A stretch of DNA of 63,635 bases from Paludibacter sp. (GCA_010365115.1 JAAFGX010000016.1:1-63635), one strand, 5' to 3'. Positions 36,146-45,758 are shown, numbered from the stretch's first letter. Numbers and translations are program-made. Notes: generated from the sequence alone by a model not told the origin.

Positions 36146-38407
36146 CTAATAAGTAGTTCGGCTAAGTATTTCTAACTGAACATCACGGGGCAAATCGATG
36201 TAACGCGAACTGAATCCACCAATACGCACAAACAAGTCATGATGTTTTTCGGGCTCAACCAGCGCTTTTTCCAAATCACCCCGATTGATAACCGTAATCA
36301 TTGCCTGAGCGCCTCCTTTTTTGAAATATGTATCCAAAAGAATTTCAAATCTTGGGCGGTCATTCGTAAAGAAATCCCTTCCGAAACGCATATTCTGAAC
36401 CGTTCCCGCATGAATTTTATGGCTTGGTTTTACCAACGAATTGATAAGCGCCGTTACACCTTTTTTGTCATTGCCGCCGGCGGGGGTATTGGCATTGGCC
36501 ATTTCGCGTCCTGCTTTTCGTCCATCGGCCGAAGCGCCTACCCAGCGACCCAGAATGGTGTTTTGCTTGTTGTTGATAAGCACGTTCAGGTACCAGTCCA
36601 GATTTGTTCGGTCGCGTTGGTCGCGCATGGTATTGCACATAAAATCGTGCAGTTGCACCATTATATCGTCGGCATAATTATCGTCGTTACCGTATTTTGG
36701 ACTCTCTTTCAGTAACTTGTGTTCCTTCTCGTATCCAACAAAATTATTGTCGAGCGCTGCGATTAATTGCTCGGGTGAAATCAGTTCTTGGTCGAAAACC
36801 ATTTTTTTAATGGCGGTTAAACTATCGGCTGTATTCACACTTCCAAATGATTCCAACGAACCGCCGAGGTATCTGATGCCACCTGCAAATATAGCTTTGC
36901 CACGGGCAATACAATCGTCGTACAGCATGCTCAGATACAGGTAAGGCGCTTGTTTTGCCGACTCTACATATTCCAATTCTTCGTGGTCGGCCAGTATTTC
37001 GATAAAGAAAGACAATTGTTTTTTGAATGCTTTGAAAAATTCATCATACGATTTAAAATCTTTCAAATGTCCGGTTTGTAAACCCAATTGTTTGCCTGTG
37101 ATATGATCTACGCCATTGCGTAACGTTACATCAAGCGCTTTCAACACGTTGAGCGAACCACTTGGAGTACCAAATCCGGCATGGTCGATTACAATTTCGC
37201 CGCATCCGAGTGGCATGTATTGCTCGGCATCTTTTAGCGGAACATCGTGGGCTGCAGCAACTCCAGGCACCAACACATCATCATTATAAAGCAGCGGAAA
37301 AGTGTGTCCATCGCCAATAAGCGTAATGGATTTTTCCATTAATTCAGGGTTCATTCCTTCGTAAAAACGGAGCGTGGTTTGTGGCAGAATTGCTCTTCCA
37401 TACGTCCGCATGGTTTCGAGCACCAACAAAGCAAAGCGGTCGGCATTTTCTTCGTTTCTCCGTCCGCGACCACCAATAATAACCCTGCCGTCCACATCGC
37501 GGAACAGTTCATTTATCAATCGCCAGTAAGAATGCATTAACGACAACGCTTCTTCTTCGGTAATTATGCCATTATCAATATCGTTTACATAAAAATCGCC
37601 CAAATAAACATCCACCCTTCCCAATTCTAACGAACCGCAAATCAACGTATAAAGCCACGATAATTGCAATGCTTCGTAAAACGATTCGGGTTTGTAGATT
37701 GCATTGTTTTTTAAAACTTTAGCTAATTCAATTAATTCCTTTGCACGTTTCGGGTTATCGCATGCCTTTGCTTTTTCGGTGGCTTGCTTTTCGTAATGGT
37801 GGCAGGAATCAATAAACACATCCAACGCCATCAACATGCCTTCGTAAAGCTGATAATCGCCACCTGAATCTTTAGATTTATCGCGGTATTCTGTTATTTC
37901 AGTCATTAAACCGGGAATTCCCAGTCGCAATAATTTCTCGTAATCCACAAAAACACCAGCCATACGGTAAATTGGATTGGCAATCAGCGGTTTAAAATTG
38001 TATGGTAGCGATACTATTTCATCACGAAAAAGCGTCGGGATCATTTTTTCGGTAAAGGCAGCTTCCACTTTGGCTTTCGAAGTTTCTTTTTTCCAGAAAT
38101 GAAGCATTTCGTGTACACCATCGCGTTGTTCTATCGGAATATTACCCCGTTCAATGGCTTCGATAATTTTTTGTTCGTGGCAAAAATAGCCGTATGCAGC
38201 GCCTCCGGGAGCATTGTGCGGACTAAAACCCACCCAACCCCAAAAGGTACGTCCTGCCAATCGGTCGTTGTCCTGAATTTCGGTAAGCACAGCCGGAAAC
38301 TGCGCCTGATGGCATTTTGCTTCGCGTATGGCTATATGTTCATTTAAATTTTTCCGGTAAACTTCGGTGAAGTTCAACTCCATCGAATAATCATCTATTT
38401 TTTGCAT
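36146..38407 (-). CDS. Glycyl radical enzyme of unassigned specificity (dehydratase/lyase type)
   Basis: 753 residues, cytoplasmic. Thiyl-radical cysteine Cys402 in MPLGCGEIVID, with Glu404 two residues on, the C-x-E arrangement of glycerol, propanediol and related dehydratases or lyases rather than the Cys-Cys of pyruvate formate-lyase. The glycyl radical loop is near the C-terminus: FVRIGGFSSRYIDLP, with Gly731 the likely radical site. The substrate-binding segment GFSPHNAPGGAAYGYF is unlike the best-known subfamilies. Neighbours are its activase, an alkaline phosphatase (33 bp upstream) and GH130, so a sugar-derived or polyol substrate is plausible. Specificity cannot be assigned by eye. 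Confidence 0.85.
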   Translation of the reverse strand: MQKIDDYSMELNFTEVYRKNLNEHIAIREAKCHQAQFPAVLTEIQDNDRLAGRTFWGWVGFSPHNAPGGAAYGYFCHEQKIIEAIERGNIPIEQRDGVHEMLHFWKKETSKAKVEAAFTEKMIPTLFRDEIVSLPYNFKPLIANPIYRMAGVFVDYEKLLRLGIPGLMTEITEYRDKSKDSGGDYQLYEGMLMALDVFIDSCHHYEKQATEKAKACDNPKRAKELIELAKVLKNNAIYKPESFYEALQLSWLYTLICGSLELGRVDVYLGDFYVNDIDNGIITEEEALSLMHSYWRLINELFRDVDGRVIIGGRGRRNEENADRFALLVLETMRTYGRAILPQTTLRFYEGMNPELMEKSITLIGDGHTFPLLYNDDVLVPGVAAAHDVPLKDAEQYMPLGCGEIVIDHAGFGTPSGSLNVLKALDVTLRNGVDHITGKQLGLQTGHLKDFKSYDEFFKAFKKQLSFFIEILADHEELEYVESAKQAPYLYLSMLYDDCIARGKAIFAGGIRYLGGSLESFGSVNTADSLTAIKKMVFDQELISPEQLIAALDNNFVGYEKEHKLLKESPKYGNDDNYADDIMVQLHDFMCNTMRDQRDRTNLDWYLNVLINNKQNTILGRWVGASADGRKAGREMANANTPAGGNDKKGVTALINSLVKPSHKIHAGTVQNMRFGRDFFTNDRPRFEILLDTYFKKGGAQAMITVINRGDLEKALVEPEKHHDLFVRIGGFSSRYIDLPRDVQLEILSRTTY

Positions 38408-38440
38408 GTTGATTCCTGTTAAATATATATTGATCAGTCT

Positions 38441-39499
38441 TTAGTTTTTCAATTTCAATAGTTTGATTAATTTGTTCTTGAACGAAGTATTTTCCATAAA
38501 ACCGGTGAAGTTTTCGGCACCTGGCCCAAATGCAAAAACGGGTACCAACACGCCCGAATGATCCTTTGTGCTGAATGCTCCGGTAAATTCCTTTTTTGCC
38601 ATATTTCCTTTTGGCATTGTAAATCCACCTGTTTCGTGGTCGGCAGTTACTATTACTAGGGTATTTTTGTTTTTTACGGCATAATCCAGCACTTTCCCGA
38701 TGGTTTTATCCAGGTCGAGCACTTCTTTCACAATTTGTCCTGCATCATTATTGTGGGCGGCCCAGTCAATTTGTGAACCTTCAATCATCAAGAAAAAGCC
38801 TTTTTTGTTGTTATCCAGAATGTCCAGGGCTGCCATAGTGGCATCAGGTAGCATATCGCCTCTTTCGGGCATTGGAGGATTATGTTCATCGTCCAACAAT
38901 CCGGCTAATTTTCCCGATTTTATTTTTTTGACTTCATCCAGAGTGTAGGCAATATTGTAATTTTTAGCTTTTAATTCGTTAGTCAGATTTCGGTTGTCAT
39001 CTCTTTTTTCAAAATTCTTGCGTCCGCCACCAATAAAAACATCAATATCGGTTTTTAAGAAGTCGGCAGCAATTTCCTGGGTCATTTTCCGACTTACCTG
39101 ATGTGCTATAAATGAGGCCGGTGTAGCGTGTGTCATATCACAGGTAGTAACCATGCCCGTGGAAAGTCCGTTTTTTTCGGTCACTTCCAGTATCGATTCG
39201 GCTGCAACAGAATCGGGTGTCATTCCAATCATGCCGTTTTTGGTCTTTACACCACATGCCAAAGCAGTGCCTCCAGCTCCCGAGTCGGTAGTAAAATTAT
39301 TGGACGAATACGTTTTTGAAAAGCCAAGGTTTTTAAAACGTTCCATTTGCAACTGATTGCCATTAGCTACCATGCCGGCGTAAATATGGGCAATCCCCAT
39401 ACCATCGCCAATAATAAATACAACATTTTTAGGTTGTTTTTGTGCATAAACAACTGTTATGGCAATTATGAAAATTGCAACTAATTTTATTTTTCTCAT
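38441..39499 (-). CDS. Alkaline phosphatase (PhoA family)
   Basis: 352 residues from the ATG at 39499, where the signal peptide MRKIKLVAIFIIAITVVYAQ begins; an ATG at 39553 would add an unlikely extension. Metal site VVFIIGDGMG, nucleophile Ser in TDSGAGGTALACG, and VTADHETGGF near the C-terminus are all present. It removes phosphate monoesters in the periplasm with Zn and Mg. It sits just upstream of the glycyl radical enzyme (33 bp) and downstream of a terminator, so it may start a three-gene unit. It could supply phosphate for GH130 or strip phosphorylated glycans (inference). Confidence 0.88.
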   Translation of the reverse strand: MRKIKLVAIFIIAITVVYAQKQPKNVVFIIGDGMGIAHIYAGMVANGNQLQMERFKNLGFSKTYSSNNFTTDSGAGGTALACGVKTKNGMIGMTPDSVAAESILEVTEKNGLSTGMVTTCDMTHATPASFIAHQVSRKMTQEIAADFLKTDIDVFIGGGRKNFEKRDDNRNLTNELKAKNYNIAYTLDEVKKIKSGKLAGLLDDEHNPPMPERGDMLPDATMAALDILDNNKKGFFLMIEGSQIDWAAHNNDAGQIVKEVLDLDKTIGKVLDYAVKNKNTLVIVTADHETGGFTMPKGNMAKKEFTGAFSTKDHSGVLVPVFAFGPGAENFTGFMENTSFKNKLIKLLKLKN

Positions 39500-39551
39500 C
39501 TTGATTATTAAAGTTCCTTGCCCCCTAAAGGCGGAATAAAGAATAAAAAAC

Positions 39552-39583
39552 ACTGACCTAAGTCTAAATCGACTTAGGTCAGT
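39552..39583 (-). terminator. Intrinsic terminator
   Basis: Perfect 13-bp stem ACTGACCTAAGTC / GACTTAGGTCAGT with a 6-nt loop; on the minus strand it is followed by a T-rich run (GTTTTTTATT). It ends the unit of the gene at 39598. Confidence 0.85.
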
Positions 39584-39597
39584 TAAATAATTTAAAA

Positions 39598-40539
39598 TTA
39601 CAGGGCAAATTTTAATACACCTGCATTTGTTTTAGCAACATATACACCTTTAGTTAATCCACTAAGGTTAATAGAAGATTCTTTAGAGTTAAGGATACGA
39701 GCGCCCAATGTGTTGTAAACTATAACTTCCAAATTAGTTGGATTTACTAATTCGTTACCTGATTTTTTAAGAAGGTTATTAGAAACTACACTACGTATAG
39801 CCGTGCTTTTTCCACCAGCCTCAACCCAATCGCACGCTTGTTTGATTACTTTCAAAGCATTAGGAGTCAATTGTGCATTAGCAAAATTGTTGAACCCAGC
39901 TATGACAGCTCTATTTGCTAATGTTCCTAAGTTCATTGTAGTGTTACGTTCGAAAGCAATAGTTTGTGGAAGTGGACCAGTAAGTGTATAGGTAGTACCC
40001 GTGCCTATAGTAACAGTTGTAATTATAGTTGCGCCTGCAGGCAAAGTCGGGAAATTTAACCATTGTAGTGCTACCGGATTATTCCAAGCATCTATTACTG
40101 TTTGATAATGAAACTGAGGATTTTCAGTAACACCATCCATAATTGGATGTGTTGCAGCTGCAGTCGTAACAGATACATCGGTTGTATTCGCAAAATCAGT
40201 GCCGGTAACATTTGTAGTAAGCCAACTTAATGCGTTGCTCTGTGATCTCGCACAAAATGTTTTTAAGGCGACAAGAGGTAAAGGAGCATTCCTGAATGCT
40301 TTCCAAACAGCATCGTTAGATCCATTCGTTTCACTAATTACTGCAAGATCATATTCACCTGTTGGAACTGTACCATTAGCAACAGAAACGGTAACAGTAT
40401 ATCCGTTTGCAATCAGATAATTAATAATATTCTGATCTGCAGTTGCATCTGTTTTTACAATAAACACACAGTTTTTTGCAGCAAATGTTGTGCTTACAAA
40501 AAGCACACTTAAAAGAAAAATCGTAAATAGCTTTTTCAT
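39598..40539 (-). CDS. T9SS-secreted protein of unknown function
   Basis: 313 residues: signal peptide 1-20; a body (about 21-235) with alternating beta and alpha pattern (NCVFIVKTDATADQNIINYL, EYDLAVISETNG, HPIMDGV), suggestive of a flavodoxin-like or glutamine-amidotransferase-like fold of the ThuA type; T9SS tail ending GVYVAKTNAGVLKFAL. I cannot name the function. It has its own terminator and a 261-bp upstream gap containing intergenic repeats, so it may be transcribed alone. It lies between GH130 and the alkaline phosphatase. Confidence 0.6.
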   Translation of the reverse strand: MKKLFTIFLLSVLFVSTTFAAKNCVFIVKTDATADQNIINYLIANGYTVTVSVANGTVPTGEYDLAVISETNGSNDAVWKAFRNAPLPLVALKTFCARSQSNALSWLTTNVTGTDFANTTDVSVTTAAATHPIMDGVTENPQFHYQTVIDAWNNPVALQWLNFPTLPAGATIITTVTIGTGTTYTLTGPLPQTIAFERNTTMNLGTLANRAVIAGFNNFANAQLTPNALKVIKQACDWVEAGGKSTAIRSVVSNNLLKKSGNELVNPTNLEVIVYNTLGARILNSKESSINLSGLTKGVYVAKTNAGVLKFAL

Positions 40540-40659
40540 AAAATTGAATTTTTAAAATTGTTTTTAATTGAGAATTTGTTATTAATAAAAAAATATGTCT
40601 AATTTTTAATGATGTAATCAAGCGAGACGAAAGTATCTTCAAAATCCCCTCTTGCTCCT

Positions 40660-40795
40660 TCTCCCAAAACTATTTTCAACTTTCTTTCTCTTCTTTCTCC
40701 CTCTCCAAATGGAGAGGGGTTGGGGTGAGGTCAGAGAAAGTCCCCGAAGGGGGATAGAGGTTGAGAGGGTTGAGGTGAGGTTGGAGACATAGAGG
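40660..40795. repeat. Palindromic intergenic repeat cluster
   Basis: CCTCTCC-AAAT-GGAGAGG (40700-40717) and TCCCC-GAA-GGGGGA (40741-40754) sit in a purine/pyrimidine-biased tract between GH130 and the gene at 39598. The type is the same as at 14636-14664. No coding potential. Confidence 0.6.
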
Positions 40796-40800
40796 TTATT

Positions 40801-41814
40801 TTATTTCCATGCATGCTCTTTTGTGTATGCTATAATCTCATCGATATTAGCATAAGCAATGGCGGTATACGTATCGGCAGCACCGTAGTAAATTGCCAAG
40901 CGACCGGTTGCACCATCGGCTACTACACCTGTTGGAAAAACTACATTTCCAACGTAACCGGCAGTTTCGTAAATTTTTTCGGGTGTCATAAGCGGAAACT
41001 TGCAACGGTAAAGCACTTTCGACGGCTCATTAATGTCCAATATGGCTGCTCCCATACTGTAAACAAAACTGTCGCAAGTATCGGTTACTCCATGATAAAG
41101 CAACAACCATCCTTCCGTTGTTTCGATAGGGATTGGTCCGGGACCAATTTTCACTCGTTCCCATTTGCCTGGTCCGCGTGTAAAAACGATCCGGTGTTTT
41201 CCCCAGTAAGTCAGGTCGGGACTTTCGCTGTAAAAAATGTCGCCATAATTTACGGCCATACCCTGACCCATGGGCCGACTGAGCATGGCAAATTTGCCGT
41301 TAATTTTCTTTGGAAATAATACACCGTTGCGGTTAAAAGGCAAAAAGGCATTCTCTATCTGGTGAAAAGTTTTGAAATCGGTTGTCCAGGCTTGTCCAAT
41401 GGTAGCTCCGTAATACGTATTGCACCAGGTAATATAATATTTATCTTCGATTTTACACAAGCGAGGATCGTAGGCAATAGTTATTTTGCCCAGAGCCGGG
41501 TCGGACGAAATGAAATTGATAGGTTCTTCTTCAATGGTCCACTTAATGCCATCGGGGCTTGTGCCCAAATGTAAATTAGGATCCATAGAGAGCGAATCGA
41601 CACGAAACACACCGATAAAACCATCTTCCCACGGAATAACGCAGCTATTAAATACACTGCGTGCTTTCGGCATTGGATGCAAATCGATAATTGGATTTGT
41701 ACTGTGTCGCCATACTACTTCTTTGCAATCGGCTGGTTTTGGTTCCCAAGGCATATTTGGGACTGCATCTGCTATCAATGCTGTTTTGTTGAAGGCATTC
41801 GTTTCATTCATCAT
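40801..41814 (-). CDS. GH130 mannoside phosphorylase or mannosidase
   Basis: 337 residues without signal peptide, so cytoplasmic. Five-bladed beta-propeller features: DGFIGVFRVDSLSMDPNLHL, the catalytic Asp116 in IAYDPRLCKIEDKYYITW, LFPKKINGKFAMLSRP and GWLLLYHGV. GH130 enzymes phosphorolyse beta-mannosides to mannose 1-phosphate or, in some subgroups, hydrolyse beta-1,2-mannosides. The subgroup cannot be settled here. It has its own triple-box promoter (41874-41918), linking it to the alpha-mannosidase genes of the region. It probably acts on imported short oligosaccharides. Confidence 0.87.
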   Translation of the reverse strand: MMNETNAFNKTALIADAVPNMPWEPKPADCKEVVWRHSTNPIIDLHPMPKARSVFNSCVIPWEDGFIGVFRVDSLSMDPNLHLGTSPDGIKWTIEEEPINFISSDPALGKITIAYDPRLCKIEDKYYITWCNTYYGATIGQAWTTDFKTFHQIENAFLPFNRNGVLFPKKINGKFAMLSRPMGQGMAVNYGDIFYSESPDLTYWGKHRIVFTRGPGKWERVKIGPGPIPIETTEGWLLLYHGVTDTCDSFVYSMGAAILDINEPSKVLYRCKFPLMTPEKIYETAGYVGNVVFPTGVVADGATGRLAIYYGAADTYTAIAYANIDEIIAYTKEHAWK

Positions 41815-41873
41815 TATTGAAAAATATTTTTAAAGTTTGAAGTAATATTCGATTATTAGCAATTTATAAGGCA

Positions 41874-41918
41874 CAAAATTAGAAATGAAGTATTAATTAA
41901 TGCTTAAATTCTAATTAA
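41874..41918 (-). promoter_or_regulatory. Triple TTAAT-box promoter c (GH130)
   Basis: Minus strand: TTAAT, TTAAG, TTAAT with plus-strand starts 41914, 41903 and 41892, then 10 nt, then TAATTTTG (41874-41881), 59 bp upstream of GH130. The remainder of the 360-bp gap up to 42174 holds the REP-like palindrome and no gene. Confidence 0.75.
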
Positions 41919-42065
41919 TAGCGTTTGTAAAATGAGGAAAAGAAAGGAAAATGTTGTCGATGGACAAAAATTCGCTTTCTTTTCACACATTTTTAAGAAA
42001 TATTATGTGCTTAAAAAGATTTAATCATGTATTTTGATTTTTCAGAGTTGAAAAATGCTACCGAG

Positions 42066-42165
42066 GGACAAGCGACTTCCCAGTCGCTTGATTGCTTTTC
42101 AAGTAACTTTTCAGTTGCATGATGGCTATTCAAATATTCAAGCGACTGGGAAGTCGCTTGTCCCC
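42066..42165. repeat. REP-like inverted doublet
   Basis: Two perfectly complementary 27-bp arms (42066-42092 and 42139-42165) are separated by 46 bp. Each arm contains its own hairpin, AAGCGACT-TCCC-AGTCGCTT. A weaker third stem (CAAGTAAC/AGTTGCATG) lies in the spacer. The structure starts 9 bp beyond the symporter stop codon and resembles BIME/REP elements moved by REP-associated transposases; no such transposase is in the window. Confidence 0.8.
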
Positions 42166-42174
42166 CTTAAAAAA

Positions 42175-44373
42175 TTAACTACCCAGACTAACGATAAACA
42201 CCAACAAAGCAACAACACTGGCTACTGCAAGGCATGATACGATTACACCTGTCCAGTCCTGGCGGTTCCACTTGCGGAATTCCCAATTCGATTCAGGGAA
42301 AATTTTCAGGTGGTTGAATCGGGTAGGGGTGGCGCGTGTAAGTTCCATTGCCCGATCATCGTCTTCGTGCGAACCAATAACCGGTGTAAGCATTTTTCCA
42401 TAAAACTGATCCAGCACTTCTTTTTCCAATGGTTTTGTAAAAAATGCCACTAACATAAGTATCATGAAAGGGAAAATTATACGGAAAAGGAAGGTCAGCG
42501 TTTCGTTCAACGAATAGGAGTTGTTGGATAAATCCCAACCCATACGGTCCAACGCAATTAATTCCACTTTCAGATACCCTTTTCCTACAGCACTTTCACC
42601 TGAATATTTTATTCCTTCGCTCCAGAAAATGGATTTTTTTGGCAATAAAACCTTTTTCTCAAATTTATCACCTGTTTTAAGTGCCAATGGACGTTTGCCT
42701 TCCGATTTTCCAATGGCGCTCAACTTATTCCATGTCACAATGGCCTCATTGCGTTGCTGAACGTCCATTTCGCGAGCGATGTAGGTTCTTGTTACAGGTA
42801 TTGCAAGTGTTGTTTTACTTAAATATTCCGAAGTGCGCATATCCGGAAGCAGAGGCATTCCGAATGGCAAAATGACAGTGGCAATAAACATGACCACCAT
42901 GGATGCCCATGCTCCTGCACGGTTGGAACGGCGCCAAAGCATTCCCATCCAAAAAGCAGCTGCAAGTATACTGTTGAACATCATCGTCATTTTAAAAAGC
43001 TCAAACAAACCCTTGGATTGCGTGGCAATGTATGCCGAAAATAACATATAGAAAGCACTAAAAATTCTACCTACCCATATATAATGATTTTCAGTACAAT
43101 TTGGACGGAACGGACGGTACAGATTATTGGTAATTAATGCCGCCGCGGTAAGCATAAACGCTGAAGCCGAAGACATTAATGCCGCAATCAGACAAGCAAT
43201 CATCAAACCTACCAGACCCATATTGAGCGGTCCGAGTAAATCACGCGTGGCAAGTCCCCACACATAGTCGGGGTCAGAAATTGAATTGCCGTAAAGCACA
43301 ACAGTAAGCAGTGCCACAAAACCCCACATTACACTTGTATAGCGTTTAAGCAACATGCCTGTGACAAACCCGTAGCGAGCCGTATAATCGTCTTTTGCTG
43401 AACCACAGGCTGTCATCTGATTAGCTTGTACAGCAGTAGTTATAACAATCATAACCGAGAATCCGACAATCCAGAACCACGAGAATTCAATCAGACTTGG
43501 CGAACCCCAAATTTCCATAAACGATGCCGGCAATACTTTGTGCATGGTTTCAAATGCTCCCAGTACTCCTTCGCTGCCAAATTGCAGGTTTATTTTGGCC
43601 ATTGCAAAAGGGATGAGCATAATGGATAAAATAATTATGAATATCCCCTGCACCAAATCGACCCTAAACGCAGCAATAAGTCCGCCTTTACTTGCATACA
43701 GAAAAGATACCAACGCAACAATAAATATTAGCCAGTTTTCGTTGAAGTATGAGTATTCTTTTTTGGGATTGAGAGTTTGCAACTCCACCAAACGTGATTT
43801 TTGATCATCATTGAGTAGCGCAAAATCAACGGTTTCTAATTTCTCTCTTTCCACAGCTTTGTAATACTCCACACGCTCTATAGTATTCAATTCAGAAACG
43901 GGTTTGGACGCCACTGCCGATACCGTTTTAGACATAGCCACAAAACCGATGGCTGCAATCAACACAAAGAAAATAGATTGACATACAGCATAAAACGCCG
44001 CCATGCGTTTTGAATCGTAACGTTCCTCGAAAAAATCGCCCAACGTTAGCAATCGCAATCGCCGATACCAAATGGAAGTCATCCAAAATACCGGTAAGTT
44101 TATTAACCCGCCAGCCAGCATTGCCCAGATACCCGATGCACCATTGGAATTTACCATGGTCGAAGTTGTTGTCACATTTTCGACTGATGTAGCTTGTCCG
44201 AATGCCGCAAATGTCTGTATAAGCTTTCCAAAACGTCTTCCCCCCATAAAATAATCATCACGATTATTAATTTTACGGGCGGCACGTATGGCAATGATAA
44301 TGATTAATACAAAATAGAAAATGATAATTGCAATGTCGAGCAGGGATAATCCCCAAAAAGTGTGTGATGTCAT
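42175..44373 (-). CDS. Sodium:solute symporter (SSS family)
   Basis: 732 residues. Sodium-coupled importer of sugars or related small molecules in the inner membrane. The N-terminal helix LDIAIIIFYFVLIIIIAIRA is followed by the family segment DDYFMGGRRFGKLIQTFAAF and about 13-15 hydrophobic helices; GSAKDDYTARYGFVTGMLLK and ALMSSASAFMLTAAALITNN are typical SSS motifs. A hydrophilic insertion (about 170-220, rich in Glu and Lys) and another near 550-640 make it longer than usual. It is last in the operon with a GH71/99-like enzyme and phosphatase, so it is the likely importer of the released monosaccharide. No SusC/SusD is present. Confidence 0.87.
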   Translation of the reverse strand: MTSHTFWGLSLLDIAIIIFYFVLIIIIAIRAARKINNRDDYFMGGRRFGKLIQTFAAFGQATSVENVTTTSTMVNSNGASGIWAMLAGGLINLPVFWMTSIWYRRLRLLTLGDFFEERYDSKRMAAFYAVCQSIFFVLIAAIGFVAMSKTVSAVASKPVSELNTIERVEYYKAVEREKLETVDFALLNDDQKSRLVELQTLNPKKEYSYFNENWLIFIVALVSFLYASKGGLIAAFRVDLVQGIFIIILSIMLIPFAMAKINLQFGSEGVLGAFETMHKVLPASFMEIWGSPSLIEFSWFWIVGFSVMIVITTAVQANQMTACGSAKDDYTARYGFVTGMLLKRYTSVMWGFVALLTVVLYGNSISDPDYVWGLATRDLLGPLNMGLVGLMIACLIAALMSSASAFMLTAAALITNNLYRPFRPNCTENHYIWVGRIFSAFYMLFSAYIATQSKGLFELFKMTMMFNSILAAAFWMGMLWRRSNRAGAWASMVVMFIATVILPFGMPLLPDMRTSEYLSKTTLAIPVTRTYIAREMDVQQRNEAIVTWNKLSAIGKSEGKRPLALKTGDKFEKKVLLPKKSIFWSEGIKYSGESAVGKGYLKVELIALDRMGWDLSNNSYSLNETLTFLFRIIFPFMILMLVAFFTKPLEKEVLDQFYGKMLTPVIGSHEDDDRAMELTRATPTRFNHLKIFPESNWEFRKWNRQDWTGVIVSCLAVASVVALLVFIVSLGS

Positions 44374-44416
44374 GATTTTCCGTACAATTTTTAAGCGTTG
44401 ATTTTTAATTTATTAA

Positions 44417-45703
44417 TTATTGTTTTTTGTTTCGGTTTGGCATTTCGGCAGGAAAAATCGCTCCCTTTCGAAGCAATTCAGCAGCCTTTCCGGTAAGCCA
44501 CAAGTACTGGTCGGAAGGCAATCCGTCCATACCCACAAATTTAGCAAAATCGCTTATCGGTGGATTGTCGGTGCATTTAAAAATGGCTGTTCCTTCGTTT
44601 ACTTCGTCAAACATAGCCACATAAAGCATGGATGCGCCGGCATTAATAGCTGTCGACATTTGTTGCCAGTAGAATTTTCCACCCTGACGTGGAATTGACC
44701 CGGAAGGTTTTACATCGTCAGGAAATTCGAACCGACTCAAATTGTGCCAGCTAAAACCGGGTGTAACGCATGGCACATAATCCAGATTGTAGGTTTTACA
44801 CCAATTCATGTCACTTTTAATAGCATCTCTGTATCTACCCATTTCGTTGTGGAGCAATGGCGTAAAGCGTTGTACCATCCAGGGCAAAACAATATCACAT
44901 TTTTTGATAAGTTCGTGCAAATACGGATCCGGATTGCAATCGGCATTCAGGTCGCGCCAATAAGTTGGTACACCGAGCATTACTGAGCAACCACCGTAAA
45001 CCGGGTCATTTTTCAGAAAGTCGATTAATCGCTCAAGCCCAATGTTTTGAATGTTATAAGGACGATCCGGAAAACCCACTCCCCAAATTGTTACGAGTGG
45101 TTTGCCATTGTGGTAAAGATATGTTTTTGCACCTTGTTGATTGGTAACTTTCAACGAATCGACCAGAAATTTCCAGTCTTCAATAATCGACGAGCAATCT
45201 TCGCCCGTTGCTTTCAAGCCGGATAAATCGTACATTACCGCAATTGCCCGCTCGTATTTCGAAGCAGCTTCAAATGCGTTTTTTAAAACAGTTGTAGTTG
45301 TACTACGCGGTCCCTTTGGTTTTGTTTTGTTGAAAAAACGCTGCATAAACACACCATCAATGCCATATTCCTTCATCCATTTAAAATGAAGATCGACAGT
45401 GCTTTTGTCGGTTGAACTAAAAAACCTGGCTGTACTGCCATCGGCATGTTTTAATCCTGTTGGATATGTTTTTTCGTATTCGGATACATCGGGCCACATG
45501 TCGAGACGCACTTTATTTTCATCAGGGTAAAGCATTCCGTCTGTAGCTTCGCGAAACCAACCCTGATAACCGGCCATCACTAACCCATTATAAGTTGGAT
45601 ATTTCGTTTGTTTAGCATGTTTGTTTGCATTTACACTACCAATTGATAATGCCAGAAACAATGCAATTCTAAAAATTGATTTGTAATTTGTGATTGTCTT
45701 CAT
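44417..45703 (-). CDS. GH71/99-like secreted glycoside hydrolase
   Basis: 428 residues, signal peptide 1-26. Paralogue of the gene at 5219: GLVMAGYQGWFREATDGM, HFKWMKEYGIDGVFMQRFF, YGGCSVMLGVPTYWRDL, and FDEVNEGTAIF carrying the E-x-x-E pair expected for GH99-type catalysis. No T9SS tail. It sits between the purple-acid-type phosphatase (55 bp upstream) and the symporter (43 bp downstream) in the operon under promoter d. Probable periplasmic role on a mannose-containing oligosaccharide (inference). Confidence 0.7.
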   Translation of the reverse strand: MKTITNYKSIFRIALFLALSIGSVNANKHAKQTKYPTYNGLVMAGYQGWFREATDGMLYPDENKVRLDMWPDVSEYEKTYPTGLKHADGSTARFFSSTDKSTVDLHFKWMKEYGIDGVFMQRFFNKTKPKGPRSTTTTVLKNAFEAASKYERAIAVMYDLSGLKATGEDCSSIIEDWKFLVDSLKVTNQQGAKTYLYHNGKPLVTIWGVGFPDRPYNIQNIGLERLIDFLKNDPVYGGCSVMLGVPTYWRDLNADCNPDPYLHELIKKCDIVLPWMVQRFTPLLHNEMGRYRDAIKSDMNWCKTYNLDYVPCVTPGFSWHNLSRFEFPDDVKPSGSIPRQGGKFYWQQMSTAINAGASMLYVAMFDEVNEGTAIFKCTDNPPISDFAKFVGMDGLPSDQYLWLTGKAAELLRKGAIFPAEMPNRNKKQ

Positions 45704-45758
45704 ATTTTTTGTTTATAAATGAACAGCCCTAGTTTCAGGAGCTAATAATTTTCTAATA

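Noticed and set aside
36146..38407. Pyruvate formate-lyase
   Set aside because: The active site has a single Cys followed by Gly-Glu (GCGE) instead of the Cys-Cys pair, and the context is glycan degradation.
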